Origin: Aquatica leii | Taxonomy: Eukaryota > Arthropoda > Insecta > Coleoptera > Lampyridae | DNA length: 64,000 nucleotides | Direction: 5' to 3' | Assembly (NCBI GenBank): GCA_035610365.1 | Contig: CM069433.1 | Span: forward strand, 131,520,545-131,584,544 | Shown: positions 11,731 to 23,493 of the stretch, in pieces | Position numbering within the stretch: position 1 is the first letter of the stretch | Layout: the number at the start of each line of letters is the position of its first letter | Notes under the pieces: model-generated | Told to the model about the DNA's origin: nothing | The model's input: only the letters and a program-made list of their open reading frames with translations | The model's database searches: none | Translations under genes and position numbers: made by a program

Positions 11731-12870
11731 AAAAGCGGCGAAGCGGGAAAAATACAGACTACAGAAGCCCGTTTACATCTGACGAACACTGTAGGTAAAC
11801 AAATCGAACAACACGAGTATGACAACGAATATATTTATTGCAATGGCAGCCTAAAAAAAATAAAAACAACAATTAGTATTATAAAGTACTATATGATAAC
11901 AAATTGTTCATAAGAAAAGACCTGCTAGTAATAGCAGGTCTTTAAATTAGGCCACACCTCACACACATTGGTACAAGAGTTAGTATTGAAATATGAGAAT
12001 ATAATTTGATAAGAAAACAAATAATAAAAATTGAATTGATGCGAATCTAATGATTACGTAATCAAAAGCAAAGCGCACCGGTGATAACTTTAACATATAA
12101 TTACACAAGCAAAACTGCATGAATTAATCGTGAGACAACACACACATATATCTAAGTCACTCGTATCTACGTTCCACATCATCACAAATTATGAGATACT
12201 AAAAAATGACGTTATTCACGGTTTTTTCTTGACATGCAATTAGCTAATGGCACATCCAAACTAATCCCCTAAAATTTGTGAAAGTGTAATAAACAGATAT
12301 ATAGTGACATCGCAAGTAATACTGCAATAGTCCATCCAATGATTATTGTAAAAATGCGTCAAGCTTCCAATTGACTTTTTCACTGATACATTCGCAGGCG
12401 TGCCATTGAGTCTTCGAAATTAAGCGTCTATTTCACGAGAATCCCTCAAACTTAACTCTAAATTAGCTATTTAAAACTTATGTCGTGTTTAATTATTGCA
12501 TCCGTACACGTCCCCGTTTATCGAGCTAAAGAAAGCAATACTTCGGAAATATTTAACAAATTACAAGACGACAGTGAAGGTAACCCAACTTGATTTGATA
12601 ATACAAAGAAATTAAATCGCGTCGTAAAATAGAATTAAACTCTAACCCCAGCAAAACTTTCACAGGTAACGCATAAAATTAAAGTTGATTTACCCATTAA
12701 GAACGAGGATGGTCCGCGATACTTACAATGTAGATCTCACTGGGAATAGCGTTAGTTTACGTGCTGTCCTCAACGCCAGAATTTCCCACTTGTAAAACGA
12801 CATTTACACCCGGAACAAAATTCATACAGCACGAAAACTATACCAAAATCCTTTTAACATAACAAATGTA
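11731..12870. repeat. Dispersed repeat family R-A, copy 1
   Basis: This copy aligns collinearly with 17785-19690 and more weakly with 55020-56150. Shared landmarks in the same order are: an ATCGAACAACACgAGT word near 11808; an AAAGCGCACCGGTGATAAC-type word near 12070; a TTAGCTAATGgCAcA word near 12240; GCGTCAAGCTTCCAA near 12357; and a final AACTATACCAAAATCC..TTTTTAACATAACA block near 12840-12865. No open frame, LTR ends or TIRs are visible. The class is unknown and the copies are old. Confidence 0.55.
11916..11943. other. Perfect 12-bp hairpin
   Basis: AAAGACCTGCTA (11916-11927) and TAGCAGGTCTTT (11932-11943) are exact complements around a 4-nt loop GTAA. The aligned region of repeat copy 2 (near 17965) lacks the palindrome, so the hairpin is specific to this copy. 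Its function is unknown. Confidence 0.6.
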
Positions 12871-12959
12871 CAGAATCAACTCTGTTTCGTGCCAATAAGT
12901 CTTACAACTCTACTTGGCAATACCTATGGTTTCGGATTGCAAGATTTACACAAACTGTT

Positions 12960-15180
12960 TCTACTTTTTCAATGCACACGTTGTAGATTTAATTCACGGT
13001 TTAGTCAATACAAATTTCTAAAATCCAAAATAACGACGTGAACATCTCTATTGCAACATATAGTTATTATTTCTACAATTGGAACTAAATTTAATATAAA
13101 ATTATAAAAAACGTTTATACTACTATCGAAAGTTTACATCTTCTCTGCTGAAGCGTTTGCTGTATACTCTTGATTATACATATAAGTACAATAAATTGCA
13201 CTGTCCTCTATTAAAACCAGTTATAACTCAAAGATAATTTTTATAATATTTTCAAATGTATGATTTCAGAAACAAGTTGAAAAATATATGTAGTATATAT
13301 AAGCTATAAAGTAGTAAATAACTACAAAAAAGATTAAAGTTTTTCAAAAAGTATAATATTTTGTGTTAAGAAAAAACAAAAAATTATTAGTAACACAGCC
13401 TTAAAGAAGTATTAAACGCTTTTTTCGTTTCCTAACGCCACGTAAGTATTTTGATTCTACTGTATAGCAACATGAGCTACTTAGACCTAGAATGACCATT
13501 ATGACATCTTCAGTTTTTTCTGTTATTTTATGCCTTCTTTATACGGTCTTTAAAACGTTATTCTAAGTTTATCGACAGACTTGTCACTTAAAAAAAAATA
13601 ATTTTCATACCTCATGTCATCATCAAAATTCTTTACATATTGATTTTTTTTATCTCTGCTCTTCAGTTTTTCTTATTTGATTTTTTTCCACAACATTTCT
13701 ATGTATTAAGACAGACAATTATTTTTAAAAAACTTTTTTTACACAATATGAAACTAGATCAGGAACATTAAAATTATAAAGTTATTGAAATCGTGTTTGA
13801 AAGATATCGTGCGAATCATGAATAAGTCATACGTTACTGTGATAAATGGCATTGTGGGCGCAGCGGCTGTTCTCTATGAATTTAGAAACAATTTAATCAT
13901 ATCGGAACACAGAAATTATCGTCACCGTATCAATAAATAATTAATTCTAACACCAATAGTCAATGCAGAAAACTAAAACGTGAGTAATTTTACGGATCAA
14001 TTTATGTTACTAACTACAACATAATTAACGCATTTTATTCGTAAAGACAACGGTTTAGATTTTTATGTGTTTTTTAAGCACCTTCTAATGATTTGGCATC
14101 TATCAGACATAACATTGATTGAGTTTTTTACTAAAATTTATATGAGTTTCGTTTTACGACTTTTTAATGAGATTAATAAATTAAGATTGTGATATTAACC
14201 AATGAGTTTAAGTTCTAGTACTTGTTTCTTGCGTGAGTTTAATTTGTATGCTTGTTTTTTTCTTCAGTTGTCCATTGGTGCGATGTTCTACGTTTTTTAC
14301 TTTTAAACTCTTTCTTGCATATCTAAACCACAAATTTTAACTTTTGGTTTCACCATTAAATAAATACGAATTATAGTGAAAAATATAGAAACGTTAATAA
14401 AATAGCAATCTTTAATATTGTTCTTCTTTTGTTTTGTTATCTCTAGCCCATAGGAATGACAACATGTAAAAAATGTCGCTATAAAGATTATGAATTACAT
14501 ATTTCATATGCAATCTAGAGTTTTTCTTGATTTTTGTCGACCACAGTCAAGTAATATGTATTGACTCGACAAATACCCTGAATTAAATTTTTACTTCACA
14601 CGAACTAACAAAATTAGAGCAACAATATAAACTTGTCTATCCTTGAGTGAGCGATTCAGATCATGCCTGAACAAGTCTTAAACTGCATTGTTTCTGTAAC
14701 TAGAGCAAACGCAATAAGGCCGCTTTTCAAATAATTTATATTTCATACATACTGTTTAAACTTGTCGTTTACTGAATTAGAGAAAAATCTTTGATCAATC
14801 ATTAGGTTACCAAAGTTTTAATTTTTTGTAGTTTATTAACCTATTGAATTCTTTATTCCATACATACTCTAATTATTTTGTTTTATCGCTAAAGTAATGC
14901 CAAAACTTACTCTTAGGGGGTGATTTATAATTGGAAACTTTATATAAGTAAATCTCAATTGGTTCAATACCTGTGTCTAAAAAAATACTGTAAAAGTGAG
15001 TGAGTAGAAACAATTTTGGAACTTTTATGTATATCCAAGACAAGATCGTATTAGAGGTGTTTCATTATGTCGTGGATTGTGACCTTGAGTCGAAAACCGT
15101 AATTAATAAATTAAAAACTGAAATTTTTGACAAATCTAAGTGACTCTCAGGAAAAACCTATAATTCTTTTCTACGGAAAA
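12960..15180. other. AT-rich stretch without recognisable genes
   Basis: Stops are dense in all six frames and I see no terminal repeats or protein blocks. Nothing else can be supported. Confidence 0.55.
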
Positions 15181-15240
15181 TTTGACAAGAACCTAGTTTC
15201 CTTTTTACTATCCTATAAGGAAAGTATAGCAATCGCAATG

Positions 15241-15283
<43 letters not shown>

Positions 15284-15284
15284 T
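15241..15284. repeat. (GT)n microsatellite
   Basis: About 20 GT units with two interruptions (TC near the start, TA near the end), embedded in the repeat above. Confidence 0.95.
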
Positions 15285-15576
15285 AACGATGTACCCACGA
15301 TAACTCTCGAGCCAAAAGTCCTAGTAATAAATTGAAATTTGGTATGGAGCTGACTTCATTTTCTCTCGGTTCTATTAAAAAATGGGTCTCATAAAGAAAC
15401 CGGAAGTGAGTGTATCCGCCATTTTACAGTTTTTCTTATATAATTTTGTAGTTATGTAAATTATTCGAATTATTTATTATTCTTGCTAACAATTTATTCA
15501 AATAAAAAAAATCTAACATTAACAGTTTACTAGATATTTTATTTATAATTTAAAATGAATTCACAAATATAATCTA

Positions 15577-15606
15577 GGTTCGAATCCTGCCTGCAACGAT
15601 TTTTTT
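15577..15606 (+). other. Pol III B-box word followed by T-run
   Basis: GGTTCGAATCC (15577-15587) matches the tRNA-type internal promoter B box exactly, and a 7-T run (15600-15606), a typical Pol III terminator, follows 12 nt later. No convincing A box or cloverleaf could be found upstream, so this is at most the 3' end of a tRNA-derived SINE or pseudo-tRNA. Confidence 0.35.
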
Positions 15607-15891
15607 AGAAGAAAATTTCATATCTTTTACTGCTTTACTAAAAAGGAAAGCAATATCGAGGCGCACAAATATGGGTTTAGTCGATATGACAACATAATCT
15701 CAATTTGCCATATTTCGGTTATATATTAATGAAATCGAGGAGAAAAATTTAAAAAAAAATTATAGCATGCTAGGAAGTCAATACAAACGTGTAGATATCA
15801 CTTCAAAATGGTTTCATGACGACATAACCTTAAAAAAATATGTAAACATTCCTTCATTTCTTATAGGAAAGTCGTGTAGTGACCACTTTTA

Positions 15892-16128
15892 CTAAATAAA
15901 GTAGACAAAACAGTATGAGGGGGCTAGAATCGATTGTTCCGGTTCATCAAAACTGCGGTCAGATTTTTCAGGTTTATCTAGAGTATGATATTCGTCAGTT
16001 TCATCTAGAGTACGGTCAGATTCTTCAACTTCATCTTGAATGTGGTCAGATTTTTCACTTTTATTAAATTGCTTGATCCTGATGACGCAAAAACAACATT
16101 TATTCCAGGGGCTACTTCCAGTTTCGAC
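15892..16128 (-). CDS. Unassigned frame with four ~10-residue acidic repeats (possible exon)
   Basis: The minus strand is open for 78 codons between a TAA (16129-16131) and a TAG (15892-15894), with no ATG. It begins around SSPWNKCCFCVIR and then runs through four degenerate units of the form SD-x-x-x-DE-x-x-E (SDHIQDEVEE, SDRTLDETDE, YHTLDKPEK, SDRSFDEPEQ), produced by ~30-bp DNA tandem repeats. The acidic repeat and the CCxC word suggest a coding exon rather than chance. However, no splice-linked partner or homologue is recognised. Confidence 0.3.
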   Translation of the reverse strand, partial: VETGSSPWNKCCFCVIRIKQFNKSEKSDHIQDEVEESDRTLDETDEYHTLDKPEKSDRSFDEPEQSILAPSYCFVYFI

Positions 16129-16129
16129 T

Positions 16130-17050
16130 TATGGTATGTTGTTTGTGTATCTCATTACCTTTTGTAGGTCAAAAACAGAACTATTTCTTGATTCAACTTC
16201 TGAATCGTTTACTTGCTCGGTCTCTAAAGTCAGACGTCGTAGTTATTAAACGGTACAATACCACTTTTCCTAAAGCCAGAGAATATTTATTGCATTTGTA
16301 GTAATAGAATCTACAAACTTTTTAAGCAATCCAAGAATGTAGATTTTTGTATGAAACACCTTTACCTTCTCTTTTTTTATTTTAGTTTAGCGGTTGGGCG
16401 AGGTGAGTTAAACTGGGGGGCAGACCATATCAATATTGTAGATTGTAGTATCTTACAAAATCTACAAAAATGTGTGACGCAAAATTGTCTCACAGTACAG
16501 TTTTACGTCTGTCAAGTTTAGTGAAATATAGAATTGCAATGGTCTTTACGCACTCTGTGTTCGATTATACCTGGTAGCTTTAGGTCTTCCCTAGGTAAAA
16601 TAAATATACTGGGCCGTGTAAACTACATACTATGTAGGCAGTAGCTTGCCATCGACAGAAGCAGCAAACATTATAGAAGTGGAAGACTTTGTGGTTTTCA
16701 TCACCTTCTCAGTATGCGTACAGCTTTACGTACTATGGCTTTCTTTCTTTTTGCAAAAACAAATCTGCCATTATTATAATCATAGTCTCACATGTTTGTC
16801 TCTTCATAGTTTATAATGTTTCTGGACAAAACAATGTTTAGACAAAACATTGGTGTATTATTTCTTTAGAAACCTTTGCTCTGGAACGTTTTATAATTCC
16901 ACAAAATCTGAGTGATAATTTGTGTTTAGTTCTTTTCAAAATTTGCCTGGCAGATTATCTGTAAATTGTTTTTTATTTTTACCTAATTTTTCTAACTAAT
17001 TTTTTTATTATTAGCCGAAGATCAAAAAAATCCAATGGATGTTTATTATT
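16130..17050. other. Non-coding stretch
   Basis: No recognised coding or repeat structure. A short + frame at 16040-16249 overlaps the acidic-repeat frame on the other strand and looks like its shadow. Confidence 0.5.
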
Positions 17051-17054
17051 AATA

Positions 17055-17290
17055 TTTCTCTATATTTCAACAAGACAGTTCGTTCTTCTTGTTCTTCCAT
17101 AGGTCTTTTAAAATGTCCAAATAAAACTGTTGTTGGTATGTTGTGTTTATGGAGTGCCCTTCTTTAACTTATATTGTCTTGGACTATATCTTTAATTGCT
17201 TGGGCTATAATAGTTTTGCCACATTTATAGATATTTTATTGCTCTTTTTCTTGTAAATTCTTGACATCCTGGTCCATTCCTGTATACCCC
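17055..17290 (-). pseudogene. LINE C-terminal fragment (weak)
   Basis: The minus strand reads LFGHFKRPMEEQEERTVL around 17050-17110, resembling the WfGHvkRM block that follows the reverse transcriptase in several LINE clades. The sequence upstream (higher coordinates) has stops. A single block supports the call. Confidence 0.3.
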
Positions 17291-17784
17291 AAAAATTTGA
17301 AAAAGTGCGCATTTCAACAAAAGAAGTAACAATAAATTTGTTAAAAATGATACTAAAATAGTTTGTAAACGATATTTATTAACAATTCGCAAAATATGAA
17401 AATTTTTAGTTTAGCGGTTGAAAATTTTTGACAGGTGATTACACTTCCAGTGCTGCCAATTGAAGCAATACATATTCAAATAACTTGGTGCAAGCGCTGT
17501 TTCCGCTTTATAGAAAACGTATGAATTTTTAATAAACATTTTCCACTTGTGTTCCTATTTTCTCTCCAATTCTTATACACCCCATTTTAAGATATACATA
17601 ATATTTTGTTACGGTAAAACGTAAACTTTGCACTAGGCTAAAGTGCGATAAGTACCTATAACTTAATCACCTCAAAAAAAGTTGAAGCAGCTCAAAATTT
17701 TGCAGGGTGGGTAGTGGGTGAGTAACTAATGAGGTTTCGCTTATTTTCAATGTCCCGATTGTAATTCAATTTAAAAAGAGCGTT

Positions 17785-19690
17785 AAAACGGAGAGAAATA
17801 AAACTCCAATTGCCCGTTTTCACCTGACAAGGCTTAAGGCAGATACATCGAACAACACAAGTCTAACAACAAGTATATTAATTGCAGCGACAACATAAAA
17901 AGAATAAAAACACGATCAGAAAAAGAAATGCACAATAATGGTTCGCAAGGAATATCACAATAAAGCTAGTCTTAGCGGATTTTTAAATTACGCAACGCTT
18001 CGTACACGTAATTCAAGAATGGCTTAACAGCAAATTAAAGCTGGTGAATAGAAAAAAAATATTATTACAAAATTACGGTGATTACATATTAATAAACAAA
18101 GCGTACCGTTATAACTTGATAGATAATTACGAAAAACAGTAATAGGCATATATGTCTAGTCATTCGTGCATAGGACCAACACCACAACAAGTAATTGAAT
18201 ATAAAAAAAGAGGGCATTTACTCTGTGTTCTCAATCTGCGATTAGCTAATGACATACACACAACATCCCCATAAAATTGCTGAAAATTAAGCTGTAGCGT
18301 TAAAATATTCAAACTTCAAATTTTCAAATTTTGCCGCTTTCTTTTGAATAATATATCAATAAAACTTGTTCAGATAAGTTACATCGACGTGGAAGGTTGT
18401 CGGATATATTTTGGGAGAATCAATTTGGGTTCTGACAAAGTAACTTGTCTTTTTCTGTAACGATCAGAATTAATAATTTAAACTGATAATTACTGTAATC
18501 AGTATAAAAATTGGAGTTAATTATCTTCTACTGTCTCACCTTTTCAATGAAAAGGTAAGTTGTATACTTTTCTAATTGTTTTGTGTTCTACAATCTTTTG
18601 TTATTTCGAAAAGGTTTTTTCTTGGGAGAAATACATTTTCGATCCTAAAAAGCAGTTTTCTACCGATCTGCCAGGATCCCGATGTGGATTCGATTTCCGC
18701 TTCAATAGCAGACTTTGCCCGCATTTACCTATCCAATGACAACCGGCAAGATAAGTAATTTTTATTTCAAATATTTACTATAATTAAAAATTAAGCTTGT
18801 ACATAAAATTTAAACTAAATCTTTGTTTGCAATTCATGTAAAAAAAAATGGCCATTTTTTTAAGACTTAATCATTTATCGCGAAGTATGTAATAAAAACA
18901 ATTAAGTTAAATTTGATTATATCATAATTATTTAATAAACATGAGTTTTGGTAAATTTAACTTTTATTCAACTTAAGTAAGTTATAAGTACCCTCCCTTG
19001 AATATGCTTTACACCGAACGTCTTTAATCAGACCTGAGTCCGATTGTTTTAAATTGGCAGATGCAATTAAGCATTTTACAAAGCGGATAAGTATACAATC
19101 GTGCTATCACAAATAAGCTACTAAAACTTCATTTAATGATTACTACACAAAGTGCGCTAGGCTTCCAAAGGTCGCTCAAGTTACATTTAACAAGTGCGCG
19201 ATCAATTCCTCGTAGTTATTTGCTCTAACAGAGGATGTAAAAACGTTGGTTTGCTCATCTAACGCAGGTGAGTTGCTACAATAATCAACAAGTAATTACT
19301 ACGATTTAGTTCCTGCATCCATATATGCATTAGTTATCGACCCAATGAATAATTAATTAGCCAGTCATTATGATTAGCTGAAATAACAAACACTTGCTGG
19401 TGATAATAAAAGAAAAATTACATCAAGCAGTAAAATAGAAATGCATTCTTACACCAGTGATTCTTTCACATGCACCACTTCGAAATCGTAATTTATTTAC
19501 ACATTAAAAATGTGGATGTTCCAAGATTAGTCAATGTGAATATCACTGCGGATTGCTGTTTGTTAATGGTAACCAAAACCGGAAATTAAATGATCGAAAA
19601 CTCATGTCGTCGACGTATGTTGACAATGGCCGAAATTTATACAGCGCGAGAAACCATACCAAGGTTTTTCAACATAACAATTTGTATACA
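17785..19690. repeat. Dispersed repeat family R-A, copy 2
   Basis: Collinear with copy 1 (11731-12870). It shares TACATCGAACAACACAAGT near 17845, AAAGCGTACCGTTATAACTT near 18098, GATTAGCTAATGACATA near 18240, GCTAGGCTTCCAA near 19147, and AGAAACCATACCAAGG..TTTTCAACATAACA near 19650-19680. It is longer than copy 1 because of extra sequence in the middle (about 18300-19130), which may be an insertion. No coding frame was found. Confidence 0.5.
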
Positions 19691-19699
19691 AATTTGCTT

Positions 19700-21530
19700 T
19701 AGAAATATCGCTAAATGACAAAATATTTGAAAAGACATTGATTCAATTTAAAACACAACTAAGTACTGATTAAATTAATTTTTGCTAACATTGACAGCTT
19801 GTCGTTTTATTTTCTGATTATATTAAAATATAAAATGTTTTTACAAAATTTTCCTTGTTCTGGAATTAATAACAAATTTTTTTCCCGTATATGAATTCTT
19901 GAGAAAATTAATTTAAAAAAATGTTTTTAATGATAATTGAAGCACTAGAAAGACTACTACTAAAAATCTGATTAATTAAAAATGTATTTCACACCTCAGT
20001 AATTTTAGAAAAAAACGAAAAATTTTCAATAAATAAGATCAATAGACCAAGCTTTGAGTATCGTCAAAAATTTATAAAAATGGTCCGATTTAATATCACT
20101 CACTTGTATAGTGAATAATTTTTTCTTCCATTGAGGTATTACAACCATTCTGTCACAAAAATAAACGTAGCAACTTTAAAGAGTCTTAAACATCTTAGTT
20201 ATTTACTAGCAACCTTTAGGTTGAAGTCGATTGAAGCGTTTTTTTTTTATTTACATTTACATTTAATTAAAAACGATCAAGATTGCTAAATAACTCATTT
20301 ATATTTTGTTAATCACAAAAATAACAATAAAAAGCAAGTCAGGAAATAACAAGTAGTGAATATGGCATTTCGTCAGTTCCTATGGTATTATTTACATTTT
20401 CAATCGACAGTTTGCAAAATTAAAGAATTAACTTAAATTTTGAAAGGTCTACTAGAGTGCTTGCTTACTTTTACAAAGACCACAACCCCTGTGGGAAAAC
20501 TAGAATTTCTAATGGGATATTAAAATATGCTTCACACGTTCCACTTCAAAAATGTGTTTGATTTTTACTTTATATATTCCTGTAGACGGCTACATAATCT
20601 CGGATCAATTACATATCTAAGAAAATAAATAGTTAAAAGTTATCACAAAAGCAGTTTTTTTCAGGTTTTCTATTGTTTTTAAGACACGGTGCAATGATTT
20701 GTACACAAAAAACAGATCAAAATTTATTGCTTCCGGTAATTTATACAAAGTGAAGTTTGATATCGTGTTATTATATTTATATTTAAATTTCTTTTTTATG
20801 TATAAACAAGTTCAATACCGAACTATTTATTCATCTGAATCGATATAGTAGTTTGAAAAGCGTAAAATCTAAAAAATTTAATCTAATCTTTCTAAGCAGT
20901 TGTTCTTGGAATGTTAATGGACTTTCTTTTATTTGTCAGCGATGATATAACACATATACTGTGTCACCAAATACAATATATGATACTGTTATACTTAATT
21001 GGTTTGATGTGGTTTAATGTTACTGTTATGATCGAGGTGTGACACAGTGACCATAAAACATTATGCGTGTAAAGATTTGTGTTTTATTACTTAGAGCACG
21101 CTTGTGAATCTATTAAACTGTTGAGTATTTACCTTTTTTCAGTATTTTATTGCTTGTTTTACTTTGTTGCAGTTAATAATGCTTTAGAACTTGTTCGAAG
21201 TAATATCGTGATTATTTTACAAATAACGTTAATGGTTTCTACTAATTACTATAAATTTTGCTTGTGGTGACTAACGTATATATTACAACTTAACAATGAA
21301 GTCGTGTTTTATTTTACTATAGTTAAAAGTAAAGCGTTTTATGAAACTAACTAGTTTTGGCATTCAATTATCAAATTTATTTGACAATTCTTAATAACAT
21401 TTACAACTACTTTGATATGGATATAGTACCAATATTCTAGCAAATAAAAAAAACTCAGCTTAACTACAGCGTACTGGTGCACCTAGATATGACAAATCCA
21501 ATCAACACGTAACCAAATAAAAAGACATAA
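19700..21530. other. AT-rich stretch without recognisable genes
   Basis: Nothing coding is recognised. A short inverted pair (CTGTGTCACC near 20959 and GGTGTGACACAG near 21036) could fold into a ~90-nt stem-loop. Confidence 0.45.
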
Positions 21531-21533
21531 TAC

Positions 21534-21902
21534 CCCAGTCATTTTAGACATTGACCCAGAAAAAAATAATAGGGAGCTATATTTTGGTATAGATGTTCCT
21601 TGGGGTGGACTATTTAACATAGTAAAAGTCCTGTAAAATCCTCATTCCGCAACCCCCCTTTTTCCACCCCCAAAGGTGCACTTTTTCATATTTTGCTTAT
21701 TTGCTCAAAAATGGTTGATTTGATGAAAAAATCATAAAAGTACTATTTGATAGCATACAAAATTTCCTTTCCAGCGATATATAACATGACCTATAGTTCT
21801 TTTTTTATAACCGCCCTAGAGTCGTTAACGTTAGGGGGTTGATTTAAAACGTACCAAAAACAATCATTTTTACACCATTTTAATACTAATTATACTTTTT
21901 CA
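21534..21902 (+). repeat. Left terminal inverted repeat of the long-TIR element
   Basis: Pairs with 23494-23872. One short indel region near the outer end (about 21550-21610) is the main difference between the arms; the rest is nearly identical, so the arms are homologous and not merely similar in composition. Confidence 0.8.
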
Positions 21903-22193
21903 AGCTTGTTGAATGCTTTTGTCATAACTACTTAATAAGCTTCTTATTGGTTTTTAAGTTTTCAGGATTAAATATTTATTATAGAGGAGTGTGAAGTATG
22001 TAGGCGGTTGGTTTAAAAACAAGCCAAAGCCGGGGGTTAACCACATAGGATAAATTTGTAAACCATACAGCCAATTTTATTATTTACGCAAATAAAACAT
22101 ATAAAACCTAAAATTGTCATTTAACCTACTATTTATATTTTAATAGCTCTTGTTCGGAAATAAGGCACACGCACTCTCAATAAGTAAACATCT

Positions 22194-23467
22194 TCATATA
22201 TTCCCTTCTTCTTCTTCAAAGTCGTACGCTATAGAACTTTTATCAGTATTGGTGCATATTTCACCTTTACAAGTTGCACACAGGATACTACATTTTTGGC
22301 GTGAGTTCCTGCATCAGCATCTACCGGCACAAGTAGATTTGCACTGACAATGAATCAGTCTCAGAAGGGATTCAGGCGCAGGGGGTAGTGTCGTTGGAAT
22401 GGGAAACAATTGGTCTTGTATTAGGTTCCAACCCTACTCCGTGAGTGTATATGGATTTTTTAGCCATTCTTGTACCTATAAAAGATCAAAAATACTGTAA
22501 TGGTAGTGCAACATAGTGGTGGTTGTTTAACCTGAAGATATACTTTCAAGGAGTGTTGTTTTGTTGTTGCTTTAGTGGGTGGTAAGTTTAAAAGCTTTAT
22601 AAGAGAAGCTGCAGATTGTTTAACCATCATTCTGTTGTATAAATGATGTCGAAGCTGGTTAATGTTTGAAAACTCTTGGCCGTCCGGATATAGTACCCTC
22701 ACAAACTCTTCGCCAACTGCAACTACTTCATTTTTACGTTGATTAGGCGTGTTAAATATGCGACAAACTTTCTCCCTCAAGCTTTTACTCTTTTGTTGCA
22801 AGTTATAAGAACTCTTTTTACCCTTATTATATAAAGCAGATGTTTTATCACACCCCGATATTGCGTGAGCAAACAGAACTGCCTCTTTCATTACTCCTAT
22901 ATTTTTTTGAATATCGTCAACAACAAAAACTTGAGCAGGTATTTTACTCGTAGCCGGATGAAGCACAAAAGTGTTGTTATCTGTAGGAGCTCTGGCAATC
23001 AGCATTGTAAGTATATCGGTGTCTGTAGCTAAAATAACTACTTTTTTGTTTAATTGGTGTAACCTAAGAGCTGTACTAACGATGAGTTCATCTGCGTCGT
23101 CCTGGGCTTGATCAACATTAACACCTCCCATTTTTAAGAAATTAGACACCATTGATATTAGACGAGCCTTATTTCTCTCGTTTGATAGAAAATCTGCCTG
23201 CAAAGTGTTAACGCAAGTTTTCTCGTTAAAAATAATATCGGGACACATTTTATTTCTACTACACCTTCTTTGTTTTTCGGATTTTGTACTAGTAACTGCA
23301 GAATATCCATCAAATACCACAACAGCATTTGTATTCTGTTTGATAACGTGATTAACGTATATTTGACATATAGCTTTATACGTAGCAACTTTTGGCCATA
23401 CTACAGTGTGAAGAAGATAACCCCCGTCAATTACAAATTCTGCGGGCTGTAAATTTATTTCTTCAGC
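22194..23467 (-). pseudogene. FEN/PIN-like nuclease with C-terminal cysteine cluster, spliced, two stops
   Basis: Exon 1 is open from 23467 to 22532, and exon 2 runs 22475-22194. A 56-nt GT-AG intron (22531-22476; donor CAG|GTTAAA, acceptor TTTATAG|GTAC) restores the frame through YLQ|VQEWLKNPY. Acidic motifs occur in the order of FEN1/PIN-type 5' nucleases: FVIDGG, VVFDGYS, DDADELIV, ATDTDILTML and SGCDKTSAL. Exon 2 has a Pro-rich spacer and then a cysteine module CQCKSTC..CRNSRQKC..CATCKGEIC. The gene is broken by TAG at 22434-22436 (a Trp position) and TGA at 22314-22316. Exon 1 has no ATG start, and a TAA sits at 23468-23470 only ~25 bp from the TIR, so the N-terminus is missing or in an unseen exon. 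Similar uncharacterised proteins are common in insects and cnidarians (recollection, not searched). Confidence 0.7.
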
Positions 23468-23493
23468 TTATGACAAAGGTATTAAAACATGGG

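Larger units (their letters stand above)
15200..15885. repeat. Repeat with TTTCCTATAAGGAAAG termini
   Basis: A palindromic word (ATCCTATAAGGAAAGTATAG) lies at about 15211-15230 and a related one (TTTCTTATAGGAAAGTC) near 15857-15874. The same word with matching flank (CTTTCC..AAGGAAAGT next to GCGATCGC) occurs inverted at 40930-40970. Between them lies a GT microsatellite and a perfect B-box word. This looks like a dispersed repeat family whose ends are short palindromes; the boundaries are approximate. Confidence 0.4.

Noticed and set aside
11916..11943. Rho-independent terminator
   Set aside because: It resembles one, but the window is eukaryotic and no gene ends there.
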